DNA from: Actinomycetota bacterium
Lineage (GTDB): Bacteria; Actinomycetota; Actinomycetes; Nanopelagicales; Nanopelagicaceae
Reading direction: 5' to 3'
Assembly: GCA_016870855.1 (NCBI GenBank)
Contig: VGAF01000007.1
Span: 1-24,102, forward strand
DNA length: 24,102 nucleotides
Below, piece after piece: positions 1 through 7,727 of the stretch. Made by a program: the position numbers and the translations under genes. Positions within the stretch are counted from its first letter, which is position 1. The number at the start of each line of letters is the position of its first letter. The notes below the pieces were generated by a model. That model was not told where the DNA came from. It worked only from the letters and a program-made list of their open reading frames with translations, and ran no database searches.

Positions 1-1159
1 TTTCATAAGGACCCTCAGGAATCTCAACTCCGGTCTGTTCAGCGAGATCCTCAAGGGCAATCAAGCCATCAATCTCAAAGACACCACTCTTTTGGGTGTT
101 GGAGACTTCCTCCGATAAATCATCATATTCATCGTGAATATCGCCAATTAGCGTTTCAACTAAGTCCTCTAAGGTGACAATTCCATCGGTGCCACCGTAC
201 TCATCTAGAACGATCGCAATTTGCTGACGTTTTGAGCGCATCTCTGAAAGGGCAGGCAACACGCCTTTAGTTCCAGGTAAGAAAATAATTGGACGGACAA
301 TATCCATAACAGTTTTGCTGTTCTCTGGACGTTCAAGTAAGTCGCGGGCATGGATAAAGCCAATTACTTCATCGCTAGTTCCGCGTACGACTGGGAAACG
401 TGAGTGCGCCTTTTCTACCGCTACCTTTATTGCCTGGTTAAGCGAGAGCCCAGCATCAAGAAAATCAACTTCGGTACGTGGCACCATGACTTCATGAACT
501 TGGCGCTCACTTGCATTGAAAACTTCCTCAACAATGTCACGCTCTTCTTCAGAGAGCGCTTTATGTCCAGTTACGAGATCGACTAATTCCTCTTCCGTAA
601 TCTCTTCGCGAGAAGCCTTTGGGTCGATGCCGAAGGCGCGCAGAATAAGATCAGATGAGTGAGCTAAGAGCCAGATTAGGGGTCGAAATACTGCAGCGAC
701 GATTGAGACTGGGGTCGCGACCGCAAGTGCGATCTGTTCAGTCTTATAGATTGCAACCCGCTTAGGAACTAATTCGCCGAGAACTAATGAGAAATATGCA
801 ATTACCAAGGTAAGTAGGACTAGTGATAATCCCGCTGCAACGTTTGTACTAAGTCCCCAGCCCTCAAGAACTGGAATCAAGTAATCGCCTAATTGATCAG
901 CGCCAAAGGCAGCCGAGAGAAAACCCGAGAGGGTCACGCCAACCTGGACCGCCGCTAAGAAATTTTTGGGGTGGCTTGCAAGGTAAGCGACTTTCTTGCC
1001 ACGGCGCCCCTTCTCGGCCATCGCCTTGATCTGGCCTTCACGAAGTGAGATCAGGGCAATCTCAGCGGCAACGAAGATTGATCCAAGGAGGATGAAGAGG
1101 AGTACAACGATTAGGTCGCTTGAAAAAGCAGCGACCGAAAACGCACCATCGGGGTCCAT
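1..1159 (-). CDS. CNNM/CBS-domain membrane protein (CorC/HlyC family), 3' end outside window
   Basis: About 386 residues are visible from an ATG at 1159; the C-terminus lies beyond the left edge. The N-terminal ~190 residues form a CNNM transmembrane domain with several hydrophobic helices and the motif GELVPKR. An acidic linker (EEITEEELVDLV) leads to a CBS pair containing VPRTEVDF and LDEYGGTDGIVTLEDLVE, a very characteristic stretch of this family. The visible end enters the C-terminal CorC/HlyC small domain (FEIDGLIALEDL). Family members are proposed Mg/Co or Na-coupled Mg transporters; the haemolysin name is historical. No strong Shine-Dalgarno precedes the ATG. A TACCCT hexamer lies 10 bases upstream (1170-1175), so transcription may begin only a few bases before the start. 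Transcribed divergently from ugpC. Family is certain; substrate is not. Confidence 0.9.
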   Translation of the reverse strand, partial: MDPDGAFSVAAFSSDLIVVLLFILLGSIFVAAEIALISLREGQIKAMAEKGRRGKKVAYLASHPKNFLAAVQVGVTLSGFLSAAFGADQLGDYLIPVLEGWGLSTNVAAGLSLVLLTLVIAYFSLVLGELVPKRVAIYKTEQIALAVATPVSIVAAVFRPLIWLLAHSSDLILRAFGIDPKASREEITEEELVDLVTGHKALSEEERDIVEEVFNASERQVHEVMVPRTEVDFLDAGLSLNQAIKVAVEKAHSRFPVVRGTSDEVIGFIHARDLLERPENSKTVMDIVRPIIFLPGTKGVLPALSEMRSKRQQIAIVLDEYGGTDGIVTLEDLVETLIGDIHDEYDDLSEEVSNTQKSGVFEIDGLIALEDLAEQTGVEIPEGPYE

Positions 1160-1318
1160 AGGCTGGCTAAGGGTAGCCGACCGGGAAAAAGTAGGCGAAA
1201 GACTCTTCCCTCACGCTCACCTCTCGCATAGCCTTCGCCCGTCCCACCAAGCGGTGGGGCCTTGCTTCATCCAACGGACCGTCGGGCACGTACCTGCCCG
1301 GAGAAGGAAGTGAAAAAA
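1160..1318 (+). promoter_or_regulatory. Divergent intergenic region with hairpin-rich ugpC leader
   Basis: No gene is seen here. A possible -10 for ugpC is TAGCCT at 1229-1234; transcription from it would start near 1241, exactly at the first base of a perfect hairpin (1241-1260, core CCCACC/GGTGGG, AAGC loop, extended by T-G and G-C pairs). A second hairpin follows at 1283-1300 (CGGGCA/TGCCCG, six-base loop) and its 3' arm abuts the Shine-Dalgarno GAGAAGGAAG (1301-1310). A small stem GGCTA/TAGCC (1165-1178) lies near the divergent start. The -10 assignment is weak because no good -35 is visible. Confidence 0.45.
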
Positions 1319-2401
1319 ATGGCATCAGTCGTGTTTAAAGATGCATCTCGCATCTATCCCGGAACCACAACTCCTGCTGTAGATAAATTAAATCTCACAG
1401 TCAATGATGGTGAGTTCCTCGTTCTAGTCGGACCATCTGGTTGCGGTAAATCAACATCACTTCGAATGCTTGCAGGTTTAGAAGAGATTGATACCGGAGC
1501 TATCTATATCGGAGATCGCGATGTTACAAATGTCGCGCCAAAAGATCGCGATATCGCAATGGTCTTCCAGTCATATGCGCTCTATCCACATATGACAGTC
1601 GCAGAAAATATGGGCTTCGCGCTAAAGATTGCTGGAGTCGCAAAAGAAGAGCGCGATCGCCGCGTTCTTGAAGCTGCGAAGTTACTTGACCTTGAACCTT
1701 ATTTAGAGCGTAAGCCAAAAGCGCTTTCTGGTGGACAACGTCAGCGCGTTGCTATGGGTCGCGCCATTGTTCGCGAACCACAAGTCTTCTTGATGGATGA
1801 GCCGCTCTCAAACCTTGATGCCAAGCTCCGCGTTGCTACAAGAACACAGATCGCAGCGCTCCAGCGACGTCTTGGAATTACCACTGTTTATGTAACGCAT
1901 GACCAGGTCGAAGCTATGACAATGGGTGATCGCGTCGCTCTACTAAAGGATGGACTACTACAGCAAGTTGATACGCCACGTAATCTTTACGATCGTCCGG
2001 CAAATGCATTCGTTGCTGGCTTTATTGGTTCACCCGCGATGAATCTCTTGATTGCTCCGGTATCTGGTGGCAAAGCAAAGCTTGGCCATCTCGATATCGA
2101 TGTGCCATCAAAGGCTGGAAACTCGGTAATTGTTGGAATCCGCCCAGAAGGTTTTGCTCCTGCTTCTAGTGGATTCGAAGTCCAAGTAGAAGTTGTTGAA
2201 GAACTTGGTGCCGATGCTTTCGTTTACGGAAAACCAACCGATAGCGCTGTGAAGTTCAATAACGCTAGCGATGAAGGCGCCCAAGTAATCATCCGTTGGG
2301 ATCCAAAGAACCCTCCAAAGGCGGGACAGACTGTTACCGTCTCGGCAAAGGGTGAATCGGTTCATCTATTTAGCGCTACAACAGGTGAGCGCATCAGCTA
2401 A
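1319..2401 (+). CDS. ugpC: Sugar ABC transporter ATP-binding protein (UgpC/MsmX/MsiK type)
   Basis: A 360-residue ATPase that energises CUT1-type carbohydrate importers on the cytoplasmic face of the membrane. It shows Walker A GPSGCGKST (38-46), Q-loop VFQSYALYPH (Q84), signature LSGGQRQRVAMGRA (136-149), Walker B VFLMDE (156-161), D-loop SNLD and switch H194 (YVTHD). A C-terminal OB/TOBE-like regulatory domain spans about residues 235-360. An upstream in-frame ATG at 1262 would add 19 residues, but the ATG at 1319 is chosen because GAGAAGGAAG lies just upstream and MASVVFKD is the usual N-terminus. No permease or binding-protein genes accompany it. In actinobacteria such lone ATPases (MsiK in Streptomyces) serve several sugar transporters, which I infer here. 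Confidence 0.93.
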   Translation: MASVVFKDASRIYPGTTTPAVDKLNLTVNDGEFLVLVGPSGCGKSTSLRMLAGLEEIDTGAIYIGDRDVTNVAPKDRDIAMVFQSYALYPHMTVAENMGFALKIAGVAKEERDRRVLEAAKLLDLEPYLERKPKALSGGQRQRVAMGRAIVREPQVFLMDEPLSNLDAKLRVATRTQIAALQRRLGITTVYVTHDQVEAMTMGDRVALLKDGLLQQVDTPRNLYDRPANAFVAGFIGSPAMNLLIAPVSGGKAKLGHLDIDVPSKAGNSVIVGIRPEGFAPASSGFEVQVEVVEELGADAFVYGKPTDSAVKFNNASDEGAQVIIRWDPKNPPKAGQTVTVSAKGESVHLFSATTGERIS

Positions 2402-2411
2402 TCAGTAATTG

Positions 2412-2440
2412 AAAAAGCCCCCGATCTCGGGGGCTTTTTT
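2412..2440. terminator. Bidirectional intrinsic terminator between ugpC and icd
   Basis: Perfect 8-bp GC-rich stem GCCCCCGA/TCGGGGGC (2417-2424 / 2427-2434), with AAAAA before it and TTTTTT after it. It therefore has a U-tract on both strands and can end both the ugpC transcript (+) and the icd transcript (-), whose stop codons lie on either side. Confidence 0.92.
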
Positions 2441-2452
2441 TATGTCTTAGTT

Positions 2453-3667
2453 CTATTTCATAGCTTTCTGGAGATTCTCATCGATTGCAGCTAAGAACTC
2501 TTGGGTATTTAGCCATGGAGCATCGTTACTTATAAGAAGCGCAAGATCCTTTGTCATCTTTCCGCTCTCGACTGTTTCGATACATACCCGCTCTAAAGTT
2601 AAGGCAAACTTCGCAACTTCCGGGGTGCTATCCAACTTTGCCCGGTGTTGTAGACCTTGGGTCCAAGCAAAGATTGAGGCAATCGGATTTGTAGAAGTTG
2701 CTTTTCCAGCTTGGTGATCGCGATAGTGGCGAGTAACAGTTCCATGAGCAGCTTCGGCTTCCACGGTCTTGCCATCTGGGGTCATCAAGACTGAGGTCAT
2801 TAGACCAAGTGAGCCATAACCTTGTGCGACGGTATCGCTCTGGACATCGCCATCGTAGTTTTTGCAAGCCCAGATATAGCCACCTTCCCAACGAAGCGAT
2901 GTTGCGACCATGTCATCGATTAAGCGGTGGTCATACTCAAGACCAAGCTTGTCGAACTCCGCTTTAAATTCGCTCTCGAAGATTTCGGCGAAGATATCTT
3001 TGAATCGGCCATCGTATGCTTTAAGAATCGTATTCTTAGTTGAGAGATAAACCGGGTACTTGCGGGTCAACCCGTAATTAAACGATGCACGGGCAAAGTC
3101 TCGGATGGATTGATCTAAGTTATACATCGTCATCGCTACGCCTGAACTTGGGAAATCAAAGACGTTGAATTCCATCGGCGCAGAACCATCGGCCGGGGTA
3201 AAGGTAACTGTTAGTTTTCCAGCGCCAGGTACCTTGAAATCAGTGGCGCGGTATTGGTCGCCAAATGCATGACGGCCAATCACGATTGGCTTACTCCAAT
3301 GCGGAATCAACCTCGGCACATTCCTGATAATGATTGGCTCACGGAAGATCACTCCACCAAGAATGTTACGAATCGTTCCGTTCGGGGACTTCCACATTTG
3401 TTTAAGATTGAACTCTTTTACGCGGGCCTCATCAGGGGTGATAGTCGCGCACTTAACGCCTACGCCATGCTTCTTGATTGCATTGGCGCAATCGATTGTG
3501 ACCTGGTCATTAGTGGCGTCGCGATATTCAATACCAAGGTCGTAGTACTCAAGATTTATATCAAGGTAAGGAAGGATGAGTTGTTTCTTGATGAAGTCCC
3601 AGATAATTCTGGTCATCTCATCGCCATCTAGCTCAACGACAGTTCCTTGTACTTTTATCTTTGACAT
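2453..3667 (-). CDS. icd: NADP-dependent isocitrate dehydrogenase (eukaryotic-like subfamily II)
   Basis: A 404-residue enzyme converting isocitrate to 2-oxoglutarate and CO2 with NADPH production. Length and motifs match the homodimeric ~405-residue class typical of eukaryotic cytosol and several bacteria, not the 740-residue monomeric IDH of many actinobacteria. Substrate-binding residues are seen in SPNGTIRNIL (94-103), FREPI (R109) and GRHAFGDQYRATDF (131-144). The metal/NADP part has DDMVATSLRWEGGYIWACKNYDGD and the signature VEAEAAHGTVTRHYR. Start ATG has a good ribosome site GGAGGGAA (3671-3678), which overlaps the stop codon of mdh 10 bases upstream, suggesting coupled translation. 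Last gene of the block, ended by the bidirectional terminator. Confidence 0.97.
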   Translation of the reverse strand: MSKIKVQGTVVELDGDEMTRIIWDFIKKQLILPYLDINLEYYDLGIEYRDATNDQVTIDCANAIKKHGVGVKCATITPDEARVKEFNLKQMWKSPNGTIRNILGGVIFREPIIIRNVPRLIPHWSKPIVIGRHAFGDQYRATDFKVPGAGKLTVTFTPADGSAPMEFNVFDFPSSGVAMTMYNLDQSIRDFARASFNYGLTRKYPVYLSTKNTILKAYDGRFKDIFAEIFESEFKAEFDKLGLEYDHRLIDDMVATSLRWEGGYIWACKNYDGDVQSDTVAQGYGSLGLMTSVLMTPDGKTVEAEAAHGTVTRHYRDHQAGKATSTNPIASIFAWTQGLQHRAKLDSTPEVAKFALTLERVCIETVESGKMTKDLALLISNDAPWLNTQEFLAAIDENLQKAMK

Positions 3668-3677
3668 GGCTTCCCTC

Positions 3678-4634
3678 CTATAGATCCTTCACATCAGCTT
3701 GCTTTGAGCGGACTGCTTCAGCGGCCTTCCTTAACTCTTCAAGTTCATTTGTAGAGAGCAAACCTTCGACAACTTTAGAGATTCCACTTCTTCCAATTTC
3801 AGCCTCCACTCCTAGGTAGACACCGGAAATTCCATATTCACCAGTAACCCAAGCGCATACTGGCATCACTTCACGTGAGTCAGTGATCACAGCGCGCGCC
3901 ATTTGAGCGGCAGCAGCAGAGGGCGCGTAGTAAGCAGAACCAGTCTTAAGTAGCGCGACAATCTCAGCTCCACCATTACGGGTCCTTGTTACTAGTTCTT
4001 CTACCTCAGCTGGGGCAAGTAACTCACTTAATGGTTTCCCATTTACTGTGCAGCGACTTGGGACCGGAACCATCGTCTCGCCATGAGACCCGAGGGTTAG
4101 CGTTTTCACCGAAGATACTGGGACATTTAACTTCTCAGCTACAAAGTGAGTGAATCGCGCAGTATCAAGCATTCCCGCTTGGCCCATAACGCGATTATGT
4201 GGAAACTTAGATGCGATCTGGGCGAGCGCGGTCATTTCATCAAGTGGATTTGATACGACAATCAAAACCGCATTTGGCGAATGCTTAGCAATATTCTCCG
4301 CGACGCCACGGACGATTCCTGCGTTGACTCCAATTAGATCCATTCGGCTCATACCCGGCTTGCGCGGTAATCCAGCAGTAATTACAACTACATCAGAGTT
4401 TGCGGTTGCTTCATATCCAGCGCCTTCTGCGTTGGTGGCCTTTCCGATAACTTTGGTTTCAAAACCTTCTATAGATCTTGATTGATTAATATCTAGCGCA
4501 ATTCCTTCTGGTTTACCTTCAACGATATCGGTGATGACTACGGTTTCGAAGATGTCATATTCCGCTAATCGAAGTGCGGTCGTAGATCCATAGAAACCAG
4601 CTCCAACAACGGTAACTTTCCCTGATCTGCTCAT
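3678..4634 (-). CDS. mdh: Malate dehydrogenase, LDH-like type
   Basis: A 318-residue NAD-dependent dehydrogenase interconverting malate and oxaloacetate in the TCA cycle. The Rossmann loop is GAGFYG (11-16), with D36 at the end of beta-2 pointing to NAD. The specificity loop GLPRKPGMSR carries R91 and R97, as in malate rather than lactate enzymes. N129 (VSNPLD), the D157/R160 pair (GMLDTARF) and catalytic H184 (GSHGETMVP) are present. It belongs to the LDH-like MDH class, not the cytosolic-type MDH usual in Streptomyces. Two family positions look unusual: Phe-Tyr replaces the common Asn-Val in the dinucleotide loop, and Glu follows HG where Asp is common. It starts 18 bp after the DUF3017 gene; a TAGGTT hexamer eight bases before ATG could give an internal promoter. 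Confidence 0.93.
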   Translation of the reverse strand: MSRSGKVTVVGAGFYGSTTALRLAEYDIFETVVITDIVEGKPEGIALDINQSRSIEGFETKVIGKATNAEGAGYEATANSDVVVITAGLPRKPGMSRMDLIGVNAGIVRGVAENIAKHSPNAVLIVVSNPLDEMTALAQIASKFPHNRVMGQAGMLDTARFTHFVAEKLNVPVSSVKTLTLGSHGETMVPVPSRCTVNGKPLSELLAPAEVEELVTRTRNGGAEIVALLKTGSAYYAPSAAAAQMARAVITDSREVMPVCAWVTGEYGISGVYLGVEAEIGRSGISKVVEGLLSTNELEELRKAAEAVRSKQADVKDL

Positions 4635-4652
4635 AGCGGCAGAACCTACCGG

Positions 4653-4859
4653 CTACCTCCGCGGGAGCGCCAATGCGACCGTTATGAGCGAGACCACTAA
4701 GAGAAGCGTAACTATTTTCTCTAAGGGTCGGCTGGTTCTAAAACCTGGGATCGAATAGGTCGCTAGAGCTAGCGCAAGTGTGATGGCGCCAATTCGAACT
4801 GAGATTAAGGCGGAGGTTGCAAGCGCAATTAGCGCAATCAGATAAGAGATCCGTTTCAA
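4653..4859 (-). CDS. DUF3017 small membrane protein
   Basis: A 68-residue protein with two or three hydrophobic segments (about 4-14, 16-36 and 49-65) separated by a short basic loop GFRTSRPLEK and ending in PRR. The position between folD and mdh, the size and the hydrophobicity match the actinobacterial DUF3017 family found at the same place in Streptomyces. The start is a TTG at 4857-4859 sharing bases with the folD TGA stop (TTGA), so translation is probably coupled to folD. No other in-frame start exists downstream in the first hydrophobic segment. Function unknown. Confidence 0.72.
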   Translation of the reverse strand: MKRISYLIALIALATSALISVRIGAITLALALATYSIPGFRTSRPLEKIVTLLLVVSLITVALALPRR

Positions 4860-5704
4860 TGAGCGCCCTTTTGAGCAAGTACCAAAACATTCCTTAGCAA
4901 CATGGCGCGCGTCAGCGGACCGACTCCGCCCGGGATTGGTGAATAAGCGCTTACTTTCTCGTAAACACTTGGGTCTACATCACCGACTAACTTATCCCCA
5001 ATCCGAGTCAAGCCGACATCAATTACGACCGCACCTGCTCTCACCATTTCACTCTTTAAGAAATGCGGTTTTCCTAAAGCAGCGATAATTATTTCAGCGC
5101 GATTTAAATGTGAGATTAGGTCGACCGTCTTTGAGTGAGTGAGAGTTACGGTTGCGCTCGCGCCTTTTCCGGAGAGCAATAGGCCGAGTGGTCTACCTAC
5201 CGTGGTACCTCTTCCGAGAACTACGACGTTTTTCCCTTCCCAAGAAATTCCATTTTGAGATACCAACTCATAAATTGCTTGGGGAGTACAAGGCAGCGGC
5301 GCTTTCTGTTGTAGCACCAACTTTCCAAGATTCAGTGGGTGTAGTCCATCTGCATCTTTGGTGGGCTCGATACTTTCTAAGACTTTATTTGCATCGACTC
5401 CGTTCGGTAACGGGAGTTGGACTATGAAGCCGGTGCAATTTGGATTGCTATTTAACTTTGCTACCGATGCGAGGATCTCACTCTCGGTGGCGCTTTCGGG
5501 TAAATCGATGCGGATTGAGTTGATTCCCACTTCTGCACAATCGCGATGTTTCCCAGCAACATAAGAGTGCGAGCTCGGGTCCGAGCCGACCAGAATTGTT
5601 CCAAGACCAAGCTTTAAATTTTCAGATTTAACTTGGGAGGCGATTTTGTCTCTTATATCAGCGGCAAGTTTTCGCCCATCAAGAATTTTCGCCGTGGTCG
5701 CCAT
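4856..5704 (-). CDS. folD: Bifunctional methylene-THF dehydrogenase / methenyl-THF cyclohydrolase
   Basis: A 282-residue FolD that interconverts 5,10-methylene-, methenyl- and 10-formyl-tetrahydrofolate, supplying one-carbon units for purines and formyl-Met. The catalytic Tyr-x3-Lys is Y48/K52 (SYVAGK); the substrate loop is GFIVQLPLP (92-100), followed by DGLHPLNLGKL. The NADP-binding loop is GRGTTVGRPLGLLL, where many homologues have GRSxxVG. The C-terminal signature is PIPGGVGPLTRAMLL. Normal full length. In many actinobacteria purN and purH sit between the PerM gene and folD; here only 14 bp separate them. A -10 box directly upstream suggests its own leaderless transcript. Confidence 0.97.
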   Translation of the reverse strand: MATTAKILDGRKLAADIRDKIASQVKSENLKLGLGTILVGSDPSSHSYVAGKHRDCAEVGINSIRIDLPESATESEILASVAKLNSNPNCTGFIVQLPLPNGVDANKVLESIEPTKDADGLHPLNLGKLVLQQKAPLPCTPQAIYELVSQNGISWEGKNVVVLGRGTTVGRPLGLLLSGKGASATVTLTHSKTVDLISHLNRAEIIIAALGKPHFLKSEMVRAGAVVIDVGLTRIGDKLVGDVDPSVYEKVSAYSPIPGGVGPLTRAMLLRNVLVLAQKGAH

Positions 5705-5716
5705 ATGAAGAGTCTA
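5705..5716 (-). promoter_or_regulatory. Predicted leaderless promoter of folD (-10 TAGACT)
   Basis: On the minus strand TAGACT (5711-5716) is followed by exactly six bases and the folD ATG, so +1 would be the A of ATG. No convincing -35 is seen at 16-18 bp. The box sits in the 14-bp gap after the perM-like stop codon. Confidence 0.5.
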
Positions 5717-5718
5717 AT

Positions 5719-6843
5719 TTACCGCTTTAGCTTTGCGATAACTTTAGGAGTAAAGATGAAGAGCGCACCACCAAGGGCGAATTGTGCCGTGATTACGATT
5801 GGCAAGGCCCACCAAATTGGCCCAACCGATGGCAGATTCGCAGATAACAATTGACCGCTGCTAGCCCGGGCAATAGTAAGAAATAGCGCCAATGAGATTA
5901 GTGAAGTCGCAATATAGAAACGTTTAGTCTCGCTAAAATCGCTATAAGTTTTAAGGCCATATCGTGCAATCACCGCACCGATTCCTACTGTGAAGATCGA
6001 CAAGAATAAAACAAGAAGATGATTAGTGGCCGGTAGCGCGCCTAATAAAGGTATTGCTGGAATCTCATCGATGCGATGGCTAAACGGAGAGAGCAAGCTC
6101 CCCTCACCAATTGAAATACCAGCACCGGAAAGATAGCTAAGCGTTGCAACTGCGATATTTGGCAGGTAGAAAAGTTGACCTAGTAGTAAGACCAATCCCC
6201 CGAAAATTCCCGGTTCAATAACTCGAGTTAGATTAAGAACAATCTCAAAGTGATAGATCAACGAGGCTGCCAAGATAATCAGGCTAAAGCCCAGCAGCGC
6301 AACAAGTGATATCCAAGTTACTCGTAGCGCTCGTTGCCAGGGAAATTGGACTGCATGTTTTGGTAGCGCACCGCTAACTAGAAACGCAGAAAGCGCTGAA
6401 ACTATGAAGAGGATCGGGATTGCAATATAGGGAGTAACCCGCACTGTTTCGCCAAGTGATGTGAAAACACACAAATAACCCAAAAGTGCATAACTAGCGG
6501 CAAATGAGATTATGTAAGAACGTCGCTCGCGGTGGTTTGGTTCACCGAGCGTCTCAACCATTCGAAGATAGCCACTTCTCGTCGCAAAGAATGGAATTAG
6601 TAGGCCACCGACAGGTAGGAATGTAAGTGAACCAGAGAGGGTTGCATCAGATAGTGAGAGTTGGAGTGGTACTTGATGAAGCGCAAGAAAGAACCAGAGC
6701 GCTGCACGGAGTGGATCGGCGGTATTTCCAGATGAACTTCCCGCAGTCGCCCACGCAACTAATGAGATAAAAGCAATTGGGAGAAGAATCAAAGTAAGAC
6801 TACGAATCCCTTGTTGGATACCAACGCGCAGGATTCGCGTCAT
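5719..6843 (-). CDS. Polytopic membrane protein, PerM/DUF6350 family
   Basis: A 374-residue protein with roughly ten hydrophobic segments across its length and few charged residues (for example 17-34, 47-56, 72-87, 111-128, 137-156, 168-190, 205-225, with more towards the C-terminus), ending with a basic tail KVIAKLKR. It has no catalytic motif that I recognise. Identification rests on architecture plus position: directly downstream of sucD (2-bp gap), where mycobacteria carry perM (Rv0955, linked to cell division under stress) and Streptomyces a DUF6350 protein. Translation is probably coupled to sucD. Placement in the division-related PerM family is an inference from synteny; a transport role cannot be excluded. 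Confidence 0.7.
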   Translation of the reverse strand: MTRILRVGIQQGIRSLTLILLPIAFISLVAWATAGSSSGNTADPLRAALWFFLALHQVPLQLSLSDATLSGSLTFLPVGGLLIPFFATRSGYLRMVETLGEPNHRERRSYIISFAASYALLGYLCVFTSLGETVRVTPYIAIPILFIVSALSAFLVSGALPKHAVQFPWQRALRVTWISLVALLGFSLIILAASLIYHFEIVLNLTRVIEPGIFGGLVLLLGQLFYLPNIAVATLSYLSGAGISIGEGSLLSPFSHRIDEIPAIPLLGALPATNHLLVLFLSIFTVGIGAVIARYGLKTYSDFSETKRFYIATSLISLALFLTIARASSGQLLSANLPSVGPIWWALPIVITAQFALGGALFIFTPKVIAKLKR

Positions 6844-6845
6844 TA

Positions 6846-7727
6846 CTAGGCTTTTAAAATTCCGCGGAGTAGTCGAGCGGTCTCACTTGGGGTTTTGCCG
6901 ACTTTAACTCCAGCTGCTTCCAGGGCAACCTTCTTCGCTTCAGCGGTTCCAGAAGAGCCCGAAACGATTGCACCAGCATGCCCCATTGTCTTTCCTTCTG
7001 GAGCGGTAAAACCAGCAACATAACCAACGACTGGTTTAGTTACATACTCCTTTATAAAAGCAGCAGCTCGCTCTTCCGCGTCGCCACCAATCTCACCAAT
7101 CATCACGATTGCTGCAGTGTTTGGGTCATCTTGGAATGCACGGAGACAATCGATATGTGTGGTTCCAATAATCGGATCTCCACCTATACCAACAGCCGTG
7201 GTGAAACCGATATCTCTTAATTCATACATCATCTGGTAGGTGAGAGTTCCAGATTTAGAGACTAAGCCGATCTTTCCTGGGCCTGTGATATCAGAAGGAG
7301 TAATTCCAATATTGCACTTTCCCGGAGAGATTAGCCCGGGACAGTTTGGTCCAATGATTCGAGTCTTACCCTTTTCTTGGGAGTAAGCAAAGAAGGCAGC
7401 AGTGTCATGGACCGGAATTCCCTCGGTGATAACAACTACTAGTGGCAGCTCGGCATCAATCGCATCTACCACGGCTGCTTTGGCAAACTTTGGTGGGACA
7501 AATACTACGGAGGCGGTTGCACCAGTAGCGGCAACAGCTTCCTTAACGGAGTTAAATACTGGAAGTTTCTTTCCTTCTATCTCAACTTCTTGTCCACCTT
7601 TTCCAGGTGTTACGCCGCCAACGATCTTTGTTCCACTAGCGAGCATTCGGCGAGTGTGTTTGGTGCCTTCTGAGCCAGTCATGCCTTGGACAATTACTTT
7701 TGTGTTCTCGTCAATAAAGATGGTCAT
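6846..7727 (-). CDS. sucD: Succinyl-CoA ligase, alpha subunit
   Basis: A 293-residue alpha subunit of ADP/GDP-forming succinyl-CoA synthetase, which couples succinyl-CoA cleavage to nucleotide triphosphate synthesis. The CoA-binding Rossmann domain starts at VIVQGMTGSEGTKHT (11-25); IGPNCPGLISPGKCNIGI (125-142) and KSGTLTYQ are typical. The phosphorylated histidine is H250 in GHAGAIVSGSSGTA. ATG overlaps the sucC stop (ATGA), ensuring coupled production of the two subunits. Normal length. Confidence 0.97.
   Translation of the reverse strand: MTIFIDENTKVIVQGMTGSEGTKHTRRMLASGTKIVGGVTPGKGGQEVEIEGKKLPVFNSVKEAVAATGATASVVFVPPKFAKAAVVDAIDAELPLVVVITEGIPVHDTAAFFAYSQEKGKTRIIGPNCPGLISPGKCNIGITPSDITGPGKIGLVSKSGTLTYQMMYELRDIGFTTAVGIGGDPIIGTTHIDCLRAFQDDPNTAAIVMIGEIGGDAEERAAAFIKEYVTKPVVGYVAGFTAPEGKTMGHAGAIVSGSSGTAEAKKVALEAAGVKVGKTPSETARLLRGILKA

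Noticed and set aside
1262..1318. A 19-residue N-terminal extension of the ABC ATPase from an upstream in-frame ATG.
   Set aside because: It overlaps the hairpin and Shine-Dalgarno, is not part of the family domain, and a better-supported ATG with a ribosome site lies at 1319.
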